Virus record (IMG/VR): IMGVR_UViG_3300027985_000974
Location: 1 to 42,732 of that record
DNA: 42,732 nucleotides
Source: a virus
Strand: one strand, 5' to 3'
Shown here: one piece after another, positions 1 through 4,870 of the stretch
How positions within the stretch are numbered: position 1 is the stretch's first letter
Layout: every line of letters starts with the position of its first letter
Position numbers and translations under genes: made by a program
Notes under the pieces: generated by a model
Told to the model about the DNA's origin: nothing
The model's database searches: none
The model's input: the letters and a program-made list of their open reading frames with translations, nothing else

Positions 1-144
1 AAGAGGGTTGGCTATAGTTGCGGTCCGTCTCGGTCCGTCCTGTTCGCTCTGTCCGTCCTGTAGACAGGCGAAAAAGAAGCCGTGACACATGTTGCCGCTG
101 TTAACCCTCTGTGAGGGGCCGCGATATGCGCTGGCAAGTCGGCT
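1..144. repeat. Left copy of 144-bp terminal direct repeat
   Basis: Bases 1-144 are identical to 42589-42732. Either the sequence is a circular molecule of about 42,588 bp written with an overlap, or the virion DNA has short direct terminal repeats. The repeat contains the GGTCCGTC motif cluster and several small inverted repeats and has no convincing gene. Confidence 0.97.
21..62 (+). promoter_or_regulatory. Cluster of GGTCCGTC direct repeats
   Basis: Three related motifs lie in tandem: GGTCCGTCTC at 22-31, GGTCCGTCCTGTT at 32-44 and TGTCCGTCCTGT at 50-61. The first two start exactly 10 bp apart, about one helical turn. The 13-mer of the second copy recurs at 1600-1612 in the attP region, and an inverted GGACGGAC core is at 1645-1652. 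The arrangement suggests a protein-binding array (repressor, excisionase or origin protein), but no partner can be named from the sequence. Confidence 0.5.
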
Positions 145-197
145 TGCGAACGGCCATCGGTGCCGTTCACAGTGGAGATCGCCAGGCGAACCTACAA

Positions 198-213
198 CTG
201 TCCCTAGGGACAG
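198..213. promoter_or_regulatory. Perfect 16-bp palindrome, candidate operator
   Basis: CTGTCCCTAGGGACAG is a perfect dyad in the non-coding region downstream of the integrase. A site of this size suits a dimeric DNA-binding protein. Its function is unknown. Confidence 0.4.
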
Positions 214-269
214 GAGAGGGAAAGCAGACATAGGAGTACCTCTCCAATCTTCCGGAGAAACCTCTACAG

Positions 270-292
270 GCTCTGACAGTTCTGGTCAGAGC
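270..292 (-). terminator. Hairpin just after the integrase stop
   Basis: GCTCTGAC (270-277) and GTCAGAGC (285-292) form a perfect 8-bp stem with a 7-nt loop, beginning five bases past the integrase stop codon on the minus strand. The following minus-strand sequence has only a short T run, so it is a weak intrinsic terminator or an mRNA 3'-end stabiliser. Confidence 0.5.
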
Positions 293-296
293 AAGG

Positions 297-1367
297 TCAG
301 GTCACGTCCGGCAGCCGGGCCAGATCACCGAGGAACGCGTGCGGCGCGAGGTGCGCGTAGCGCTGCGTCATCTCGATCGATGCGTGGCCGAGGATCTGCT
401 GCAACTTGAAGAGGTCACCCCCGCCCATCATCCAGTGCGAGGCGAACGTGTGGCGCAGATCATGGAAGGTGATGTAGCCCTCGCCCAGCCCGGCGCGCTT
501 CAAGGTGCGGGCCAGGCCCTCCCGGAAGCAACGCGAGTTGCGCGTGAGCATGTCTCCGCTGGCCCCCGTGAACACGAGCTGGTCCGCCCCGAGCTTGGCC
601 ATGCGCGGCTCGAGGAGAGGCAGGAGCGGGTTGAGGATCGGAACGTAGCGGCTCTCACCGCTCTTGGTCGGGCCGTCGTAGCTGGCCCGCACGGTGATCA
701 GGCGGCGCGCCAGGTCGACCGCGTCCGCCCGCAGGCCGGAGATCTCCCCGAGCCGCATCCCGGTGTAGGCCGCGAACGCGAACAGCGGGTAGAGCTGGTC
801 TCCGCTCGGGTCGTCCTTGGCCGCGGCCAGGAAGCGAGCGAGCTCGTCCGGGGTCCTGAGGTAGCTGTAGTCCTTGTTGTCGAGCTTGTACTTGTCGACC
901 TTCGGCACAGCTTGAAGCCAGCCGAGTTCGACGGCGTGCCTGAGCATCGAGCCGAGCAAGGTGAGGTGGTGGTTCACCGTGTTCGGGGTGAGGTGGGCCC
1001 GAGCCGCCTTGAAGGCCGCGATCTCCCTCGGGCCGATGCTGGCGATGGTCATCGACTCGAAGGCCGGCCGGAGATGGGCCCGAATGAAGCTCTCGTCGGT
1101 CTTGACGCTGCGCTTGGAGGCGCCCCGGGTGGCCAGCCACTCGTCGCACAGCTCACCGAACAGGCGGTCCAGGGGGCGCCCCAGGGCCACTCCCGCCAGG
1201 ACGTCGTCCACGCGCTGGGACTGCTTCCGCAGGTGGGCCTGGGCGTCGCGCTTCAGCTCGAAGCTCTTGCTGTGGCGCCGGCCGTGCTCGTCCTGCCAGC
1301 GGACTTCCCACCGGCCGGTGCTGCGCTGCCTCAGGCTACCCTCTCGCGTCCGACCCACGTCGAGCAC
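297..1367 (-). CDS. int: Phage integrase, tyrosine recombinase
   Basis: Site-specific recombinase that would join attP to the host attB. Counting from GTG 1367 (356 aa), an N-terminal arm-binding/SAM-like region (about 1-160) precedes the catalytic domain. The full catalytic set is visible: R205 (YTGMRLGE), K235, H302 and R305 (FHDLRHTF), H328 (LGHAS) and Y337. The frame is open further upstream to 1721, but that extension translates the tRNA-like attP segment and the arm repeats, so the real start is probably GTG 1367 or GTG 1358; the latter has AGGG about 8 nt upstream. Placement beside attP is standard for tRNA-integrating phages. No inactivation is seen. Confidence 0.93.
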   Translation of the reverse strand: MLDVGRTREGSLRQRSTGRWEVRWQDEHGRRHSKSFELKRDAQAHLRKQSQRVDDVLAGVALGRPLDRLFGELCDEWLATRGASKRSVKTDESFIRAHLRPAFESMTIASIGPREIAAFKAARAHLTPNTVNHHLTLLGSMLRHAVELGWLQAVPKVDKYKLDNKDYSYLRTPDELARFLAAAKDDPSGDQLYPLFAFAAYTGMRLGEISGLRADAVDLARRLITVRASYDGPTKSGESRYVPILNPLLPLLEPRMAKLGADQLVFTGASGDMLTRNSRCFREGLARTLKRAGLGEGYITFHDLRHTFASHWMMGGGDLFKLQQILGHASIEMTQRYAHLAPHAFLGDLARLPDVT

Positions 1368-1381
1368 CCTGCCAGAGAAAG

Positions 1382-1439
1382 AGGGGACGTTCTGGGGATT
1401 TTTAGGGGATGGGCCGCCAGCGCGTCCCCATTTGGGGAT
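1382..1439. promoter_or_regulatory. Candidate integrase arm-type sites (P' arm)
   Basis: A 7-bp motif [T/A]GGGGA[C/T] occurs at 1382-1388, 1393-1399 and 1404-1410, spaced exactly 11 bp apart. It recurs inverted at 1424-1430 and direct at 1433-1439. A further AGGGGAC is at 1642-1648 on the other side of the tRNA-like core. Helically phased short repeats flanking a core are typical of integrase arm-binding sites. They also lie just upstream of int, so they could autoregulate it. Confidence 0.55.
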
Positions 1440-1470
1440 GCTTGGCGTTCCGTAAGTGCTTGTTTTGGAA

Positions 1471-1525
1471 CGGAGACGGAGGGATTCGAACCCCCGTTGC
1501 AGTTGCCCGCAAACTTGATTTCGAA
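1471..1525 (-). other. attP: attP core: 3' half of a tRNA-Ser-like gene
   Basis: Read on the minus strand this is the anticodon loop with CGA (1521-1523), the 3' anticodon stem TCAAG, a long variable arm (TTGC/GCAA), a TPsiC arm with GGTTCGAATCC, and an acceptor strand ending CGTCTCCG. The 5' half is absent: the sequence past 1526 does not pair with the anticodon stem. That is what attP of a phage integrating in the 3' part of a tRNA gene looks like. The long variable arm and CGA point to tRNA-Ser(CGA). A tmRNA end was considered and fits less well. Confidence 0.75.
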
Positions 1526-1663
1526 GCACGGAAGGGGTCAGGGCCTGTTGTGATTTCAACAGGTTGCGCTTACCGCTGGCTCCGTTTCGGGTCTTCTGTG
1601 GTCCGTCCTGTTTCAGACGTGCGCTCATTCCGGAGCAGAAAAGGGGACGGACGTCCTGGTCGC

Positions 1664-1691
1664 TTGACCTTCCCCTCGGTCTGGTTACACT
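1664..1691 (+). promoter_or_regulatory. Sigma-70-type promoter facing the 1780 terminator
   Basis: TTGACC (1664-1669), a 16-bp spacer and TACACT (1686-1691) match the bacterial housekeeping consensus well. Transcription would start near 1697-1699 on the plus strand, away from int. The only thing downstream before a strong terminator is about 80-115 nt of non-coding sequence. Confidence 0.6.
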
Positions 1692-1697
1692 GGTGCC

Positions 1698-1820
1698 GTA
1701 CACGCGGCGGAACGTGTCCATAGCTGCCTCCGTCGCGATGCTGGTCGAGGGTCAGATCTCCACCAGCACCGGGTTTGTGGAAGCCCCCGAACGCGCCAAC
1801 GTTCGGGGGCTTCGTGTTTC
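1698..1820 (+). ncRNA. Candidate small RNA next to attP
   Basis: A promoter at 1664-1691 and a strong terminator hairpin at 1780-1813 bound a transcript of about 120 nt. Its middle can fold CTGGT/ACCAG into a hairpin before the terminator stem. No ribosome-binding site and credible ORF fit inside. Its 3' end is antisense to the last codon region and downstream flank of the 56-aa gene at 1819-1989. A regulatory role in lysogeny is inference. Confidence 0.45.
1780..1813. terminator. Strong rho-independent terminator, possibly bidirectional
   Basis: GAAGCCCCCGAACG (1780-1793) and its exact complement (1800-1813) form a 14-bp perfect stem with a 6-nt loop. The plus side is followed by GTGTTT and the minus side by CCACAAA. 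It would end the small RNA on the plus strand and the 1989-1819 gene on the minus strand, insulating attP/int. Confidence 0.8.
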
Positions 1821-1989
1821 AGCGGCCCTTGATCTTGAGCTCGCGCTCCAGTTCCTTCAGGCCTCGGTCAATCGCCTCACGCATCACCATCTGCCAAGTC
1901 GACTTGACTGGCATGGACTGAGCCACCTCCTGGCAGCGGTTAATCTGCTCTCGGGTGGGCGCCAGCCGCTCGGTGACACGTTCGCTCAC
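1819..1989 (-). CDS. Small ribbon-helix-helix-like protein (56 aa)
   Basis: A 56-codon gene starting at GTG 1989, too short for usual length cut-offs. The product has a short N-terminal strand (SERVTERLAPT), a helix (REQINRCQEVAQ) and a second helix (STWQMVMREAIDRGLKELE) with a basic tail. This resembles the Arc/CopG ribbon-helix-helix fold, whose members are small dimeric repressors. A promoter-like TTGACT (2022-2027) and GATAAC (2001-2006) lie upstream, giving a leader of only about 5 nt, and no Shine-Dalgarno sequence is present. A strong terminator follows directly. It stands alone between the lipoprotein gene and attP, a usual place for a lysogeny regulator. Function is inferred from fold only. 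Confidence 0.6.
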   Translation of the reverse strand: MSERVTERLAPTREQINRCQEVAQSMPVKSTWQMVMREAIDRGLKELERELKIKGR

Positions 1990-1998
1990 AGGAAACCG

Positions 1999-2027
1999 TA
2001 GTTATCTGCGTAACACAGAGAAGTCAA
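1999..2027 (-). promoter_or_regulatory. Promoter-like element for the 56-aa gene
   Basis: Minus-strand TTGACT (2022-2027) is followed by GATAAC (2001-2006) at 15 bp or TAACTA (1999-2004) at 17 bp. The region is AT-richer than its surroundings. The predicted start lies about 5 nt before GTG 1989, so the message would be nearly leaderless. Confidence 0.4.
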
Positions 2028-2066
2028 GCGCATGCTCAACATGAGAATGCAGACCGGTCGGCTCTG

Positions 2067-2507
2067 CTACTGTGCTCCGCACTCGTTCAGGCAGGGGGCG
2101 TAGGCGAGGGAGCATTCTCGGTCTGCCGTGGTCGAGGTGGCAACAGCGCGGCAGCGAAGGGCCTCCGCTGAACAGAACCCGCCGCACTCCTGCCCCAGGG
2201 CCGCGGGCTCGTGCGGGCCGGCTGCGTACCCGCCTGCAACCGGGTCTGCACGGCACGTGCGCCAGCACTTGGCCGCGGTGGCGCCCTGGTCCTCGACACA
2301 CGTGGCGAACGACTCCCAGCACTCAGGCGTCTCACCGGGCGTGCAGTCCGCAGGCTGGGTTGACGCGTAGCAAACGCGCTCGAAGTCGAGGTCCACACAC
2401 TCGGAGCACGTCAGGGCGCTGGTCGTGGACGAGGGCCGCTCACGTGTCGTCCCGCCGCAGGCGAGCGCGGCGAGAAGAAGCAGAGCGAGGGCGAGGTGGC
2501 GGGCCAT
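2067..2507 (-). CDS. Cys-rich exported protein, probable lipoprotein
   Basis: 146 aa. Residues 1-17 form a signal sequence (MARHLALALLLLAALA) ending in a Cys, so export and lipidation are likely although the lipobox (ALAC) departs from the LxxC consensus. The mature part is Ser/Thr-rich at first and then has many Cys residues (CSEC, CWESFATC, CWRTC, CGGFC, CLNEC), suggesting a disulfide-stabilised outer-surface domain. No family is recognised. Such Cys-rich lipoproteins are common in Myxococcota. No Shine-Dalgarno sequence is obvious. It has no evident virion role and sits at the end of the moron cluster, so lysogenic conversion or superinfection exclusion is a reasonable guess. Confidence 0.75.
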   Translation of the reverse strand: MARHLALALLLLAALACGGTTRERPSSTTSALTCSECVDLDFERVCYASTQPADCTPGETPECWESFATCVEDQGATAAKCWRTCRADPVAGGYAAGPHEPAALGQECGGFCSAEALRCRAVATSTTADRECSLAYAPCLNECGAQ

Positions 2508-2539
2508 GGTCTGAGGGTAGCCACGAACGGGGGCGGGGT

Positions 2540-2896
2540 CTACTCCCGGGGGAAGGCAGCGAAGAGTTGATCGCCAGCACGCTTGAGCAGGCCCATGGCC
2601 TTGGCCACCACCTTCTGCAGGCGGACGACCTCGGCCTTGGCCTCGCCGAGCTCGGCGCGGAGTCTCACGTGGGCGTCGGTGCGGGTGCCGGCCTCGATCA
2701 GCCACGCGGACCGGGTGAGGCCGGCCTCGGCGGCGCGAGCGTCTATCTGCGCCAGCTCCTCCTCGGTGGCGCGCAGGGGCACCTGCCTGGACTTCGTCAC
2801 GCCTCGGGCCGCATCCCGCTGCATGGCCCTCGCCATCTCCCGTTCGAAGGGCCCGTCGATCCCGTCCTCGTCCTCGTACTTGCTTCGCTTGCTCAC
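2540..2896 (-). CDS. Ribbon-helix-helix DNA-binding protein with coiled coil
   Basis: 118 aa from GTG 2896, chosen because AAGGAGAC sits 5 nt upstream. An acidic/basic N-terminal 45 residues precede an RHH-like segment (RQVPLRATEEELAQIDARAA, then LTRSAWLIEAG, about 44-78), as in MobC/Arc-type proteins. A heptad-like helix follows (about 80-115). Likely a dimeric DNA-binding protein, either a repressor or a partition/relaxosome-like factor; no relaxase is present, so regulation is more likely. It is separated from the upstream gene by a very stable hairpin (2912-2933). Confidence 0.65.
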   Translation of the reverse strand: MSKRSKYEDEDGIDGPFEREMARAMQRDAARGVTKSRQVPLRATEEELAQIDARAAEAGLTRSAWLIEAGTRTDAHVRLRAELGEAKAEVVRLQKVVAKAMGLLKRAGDQLFAAFPRE

Positions 2897-2911
2897 AGTC
2901 GTCTCCTTGAG

Positions 2912-2933
2912 GCCCGCCCCCGAAGGGGCGGGC
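2912..2933 (-). other. Stable hairpin with cUUCGg tetraloop
   Basis: On the minus strand GCCCGCCCC, loop TTCG, GGGGCGGGC: a 9-bp all-GC stem capped by the exceptionally stable C(UUCG)G tetraloop. No T tract follows, so it is more likely an mRNA stabiliser or partial terminator between two genes of the moron cluster than a full terminator. Confidence 0.6.
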
Positions 2934-2943
2934 TGGTGGCGGG

Positions 2944-3228
2944 TCAGCGGGTGAGGTACTCGACGAGGTCCGCGTGGGTCGCCTCGTCGAGCACGAGGGC
3001 GCCGGTGCTCACCGCGCCCTCGATCCACTCCTCGGCAGCACGCCTGGTGAGGCCGGAGGGGGCGTCCTCGCCCAGGCGCGCCGCCACGTCGGCGATGGCG
3101 GTCAGGGCCAGGATCTCTCCGTCGTGCTGCGCGTCGGCGTGGGTGATGGCGGTCGCATCGTAGTCGGCGGGCGCCTCCACGTAGGCGTAGGTGCCGATGG
3201 TGTGCTTGCTGATCTTGTACGGGCTCAT
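2944..3228 (-). CDS. Hypothetical protein (94 aa)
   Basis: Start ATG 3228 is supported by AGGAGAC 4-5 nt upstream. The product begins MSPYKISKHTIGTYAYVEAP, which looks like beta strands, then an Ala-rich helical part with acidic residues. No family, signal peptide or membrane segment is recognised. It is the second gene after the promoter at 3436-3464 and is bracketed by two stable hairpins. Its location outside the lysis and integration modules suggests a moron, but no function can be given. Confidence 0.7.
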   Translation of the reverse strand: MSPYKISKHTIGTYAYVEAPADYDATAITHADAQHDGEILALTAIADVAARLGEDAPSGLTRRAAEEWIEGAVSTGALVLDEATHADLVEYLTR

Positions 3229-3262
3229 GGTCGTCTCCTATCGGTGGAACAGGTTCAGGGAA

Positions 3263-3284
3263 GGCCCCGCCCGGAGGCGGGGCC
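3263..3284 (-). other. Stable intergenic hairpin
   Basis: GGCCCCGCC (3263-3271) pairs perfectly with GGCGGGGCC (3276-3284) around a 4-nt loop. It lies between the 45-aa and 94-aa genes and is not followed by a T tract. It resembles the hairpin at 2912-2933, so each moron gene is set off by a GC-rich stem. Confidence 0.6.
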
Positions 3285-3291
3285 GGGAAGG

Positions 3292-3429
3292 TCAGTCGCA
3301 CTCGGTCCGGATGAACTGAGGGTCGTCGAAGTAGACCGCCATCAGGTCGTCCTCGGCGGCCTGGCGCATGGCCTCGATCTCGGCGGCGGTCAGGGTGGGG
3401 AGGGTCTCGGTGGTGGTGGCGTCGTTCAT
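3292..3429 (-). CDS. Small acidic protein (45 aa), first moron gene
   Basis: Start ATG 3429 falls 7 nt after the -10 element of the promoter at 3436-3464, so the mRNA should be leaderless; there is no Shine-Dalgarno sequence. The product is acidic, with a Thr-rich N-terminus and one predicted helix (AAEIEAMRQAAEDDLMAVYF), ending IRTECD. No family is recognised. Strong promoter, tiny acidic product and first position are features shared by anti-repressors and host-takeover peptides, but this is inference only. Confidence 0.65.
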   Translation of the reverse strand: MNDATTTETLPTLTAAEIEAMRQAAEDDLMAVYFDDPQFIRTECD

Positions 3430-3433
3430 GTCT

Positions 3434-3443
3434 TGTATATACG
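3434..3443 (+). promoter_or_regulatory. Operator-like repeat 1, TGTATATACG
   Basis: Overlaps the -10 element of the promoter. The identical decamer recurs at 3469-3478, just upstream of the -35. The two copies start 35 bp apart, bracketing the promoter, as expected for a repressor that covers or loops it. Confidence 0.55.
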
Positions 3444-3464
3444 TACGCCCGAGACTGAGGTCAA
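3436..3464 (-). promoter_or_regulatory. Near-consensus promoter of the moron cluster
   Basis: On the minus strand TTGACC (3459-3464), an exact 17-bp spacer and TATATA (3436-3441). It is the best sigma-70 match in the window. The first base of ATG 3429 is the seventh base after the -10, which predicts a leaderless transcript. This uncouples 3429-2067 from the late lysis operon upstream. Confidence 0.8.
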
Positions 3465-3468
3465 GCGC

Positions 3469-3478
3469 TGTATATACG
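3469..3478 (+). promoter_or_regulatory. Operator-like repeat 2, TGTATATACG
   Basis: Exact second copy of the decamer at 3434-3443, placed just upstream of the -35 box. The ribbon-helix-helix proteins encoded downstream are candidate binders. Confidence 0.55.
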
Positions 3479-3518
3479 ATTCGTGTTTTTTTCTGGGGCC
3501 GGTGTCTGGACGCAGTCC

Positions 3519-4310
3519 TCACCACACAACGCTGAGCCCCCACGTGGTCCCGCCGAGGGCCACCGCCGCGCCGCCCGCGCCCAAGGCCACCTCGCGGCAC
3601 CGGGCGTCGCTACAGAGCGCGCCGCCCACCACCGCCGTCGCGAGGCCAGCGCCAGCTACCAGGGCCCCCACCGAGGCCGTGGTGCGCGTGAGGCGCGAGA
3701 CCCGGGACTCGGCGCGCTCCTCTGCCCGCGCGAGCTGGACGCGCACGTGGGCGGCCTCCGCGGCGCCCTCGGCTCGGGCCGCCTCCACCTCCACCCCGAG
3801 GGCCCGAGCCGCCGCCCGTGCGGCACCGACCTGGGCCACGGCGGCGTCCAGGTGGGCAGCTACGGCCTCGGCGGAGGTCTCCCAGCGCGCAGCCGCGCCC
3901 TGCCACCCGGTGGCGGTGCTGGTGGCGGCGGGCGGGGGGCCCAAGACCAGGTGGCGCGCCTCGGCGAAGGCGGCGGCCCGGGCCAAGCTTTCGCGTGCAC
4001 CGGCTACGGTCGGGGGCTGGGCCAGCACTTCGCGCTCCTGGCGCACCACCACCCGCACGCGCTCGACTACCTGGGCCTGGGCCTGCTCCGCGGCGCGCCG
4101 GGCCTCGGCGGCGTCGGCCAGGGCGACCCGGTGGCGCTCCTCGAGGCGGGCCAGGTCGGCGCGGGCCTGGGCCTCGCCGGCCCGGGCGGCATCCACCACG
4201 GCGGCGAGTCGAGCCAGGTCGTGAGCCTCCGCCCGGGCGCGGTAGGCGGCCACCCCAAGCAGGGTGCAGAGCACGAGCAGGACCGCGGTGGCGACGTGCC
4301 AGCGGGTCAC
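3519..4310 (-). CDS. Spanin-like (Rz-type) membrane coiled-coil protein
   Basis: 263 aa from GTG 4310, which overlaps the amidase stop (GTGA). An N-terminal membrane anchor (about 6-24, ATAVLLVLCTLLGVAAY) is followed by a long Ala/Arg/Glu-rich coiled coil (about 25-215), the plan of an inner-membrane spanin placed right after the endolysin. Unlike lambda Rz it ends with two further hydrophobic Gly/Ala-rich segments (about 217-260) around a CSDARC motif. It is also much longer than Rz (about 150 aa). This could be a unimolecular spanin-like variant or an unrelated envelope protein. Last gene of the lysis cassette. Confidence 0.6.
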   Translation of the reverse strand: MTRWHVATAVLLVLCTLLGVAAYRARAEAHDLARLAAVVDAARAGEAQARADLARLEERHRVALADAAEARRAAEQAQAQVVERVRVVVRQEREVLAQPPTVAGARESLARAAAFAEARHLVLGPPPAATSTATGWQGAAARWETSAEAVAAHLDAAVAQVGAARAAARALGVEVEAARAEGAAEAAHVRVQLARAEERAESRVSRLTRTTASVGALVAGAGLATAVVGGALCSDARCREVALGAGGAAVALGGTTWGLSVVW

Positions 4311-4870
4311 GGCGTCACCCCGCAGTCCGAGGGGCCCCAAGCACCCAGCACCACGCCTCGGCCGTCCTCCAGGTCGGCCCGAAGCTGGTCCAGGTCGAGC
4401 AGGTGCCCGGGGCAGTGCTTGTGCGGATCCTTGGTCGCATCGCGCCCGAGTTCGCTGTGGCCCACCACCGCGGAGGCGCCCAGCTCCAGGCGCTCGCAGC
4501 ACCACTGGAGCAGCTGCAGGAGCGCTTGCCGCTGCGCCTCGGGCGGGGCCTCGCGCGTGAAGTCGCCGATCACCGCGATGCCCAGCCCGGGGCGGTTGTA
4601 CTTGCCGGCGTGGGGGCCAATCACATCTAGACCCTGGGTCACCACAACCCGGCCGTTGGCCTCCACGAAGGCCCAGTAGGGTACGCGCTGGCGATACCAG
4701 TACGGCCGCAGGGCGGTGACCAGCGGAAGGGCGAGGCGGGGCCAGTCGGGGCCGCCTGCGCGGTGGACCACCAGGTGGCGAATCTCTGTGAGGTCCCGGC
4801 GCCGGGCTGAGGTCCACCGCCGAAGGGGAACGCGGGCATCGAGGGCGCCCGGGGGCAGGTCGGTCATCAC
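4307..4870 (-). CDS. Endolysin, N-acetylmuramoyl-L-alanine amidase
   Basis: About 187 aa, with no signal peptide. It belongs to the amidase_2/PGRP fold: H36 (LVVHRAGG), the YWAFVEANGRVVV substrate strand, the GIAVIGDF core, H138 (VVGHSEL) and C153 (HCPG) supply the expected zinc ligands. It cuts the amide between muramic acid and L-Ala in peptidoglycan at the end of infection. Start: AGGAGGT lies 5 nt before GTG 4870 and 8 nt before ATG 4867; both fit. Coupled to the receiver gene upstream and the spanin-like gene downstream by overlaps. Lacking a signal, it needs a holin, and candidates lie just upstream. Confidence 0.9.
   Translation of the reverse strand: MMTDLPPGALDARVPLRRWTSARRRDLTEIRHLVVHRAGGPDWPRLALPLVTALRPYWYRQRVPYWAFVEANGRVVVTQGLDVIGPHAGKYNRPGLGIAVIGDFTREAPPEAQRQALLQLLQWCCERLELGASAVVGHSELGRDATKDPHKHCPGHLLDLDQLRADLEDGRGVVLGAWGPSDCGVTP

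Larger units (their letters stand above)
145..296. other. Non-coding control segment rich in inverted repeats
   Basis: With 1-144 this makes about 300 bp without a credible gene. Visible structures are CCCTC/GAGGG at 105-117, GCAAG/CTTGC at 134-147, GAACGGC/GCCGTTC at 148-168, and the 16-bp palindrome CTGTCCCTAGGGACAG at 198-213. An open frame from 89 runs through here but continues antisense into the integrase and looks accidental. The region could hold a replication origin or operators. Confidence 0.5.
1368..1818. other. 451-bp non-coding attP and small-RNA region
   Basis: No gene is credible here. The segment holds, in order, the integrase arm-type repeats (1382-1439), the tRNA-like core (1471-1525), a GGTCCGTCCTGTT copy (1600-1612), an AGGGGAC arm-type copy (1642-1648), a plus-strand promoter (1664-1691) and a strong terminator (1780-1813). 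Open frames across it are antisense or pass through the tRNA-like segment. Confidence 0.65.

Noticed and set aside
89-409. Plus-strand frame across the control region
   Set aside because: Runs antisense into the integrase C-terminus, is Arg/Ser-rich and low-complexity, and crosses several inverted repeats.
1471-1525. Complete tRNA gene
   Set aside because: Only the 3' half is present; upstream sequence does not pair to form the D arm, anticodon stem or acceptor 5' strand.
1368-1721. N-terminal extension of the integrase
   Set aside because: It would translate the tRNA-like attP core and the arm-type repeats; the conserved protein begins after 1367.
1564-2001. Plus-strand open frame of 145 codons
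   Set aside because: It passes through the terminator hairpin and is antisense to the 56-aa gene, without a ribosome site.
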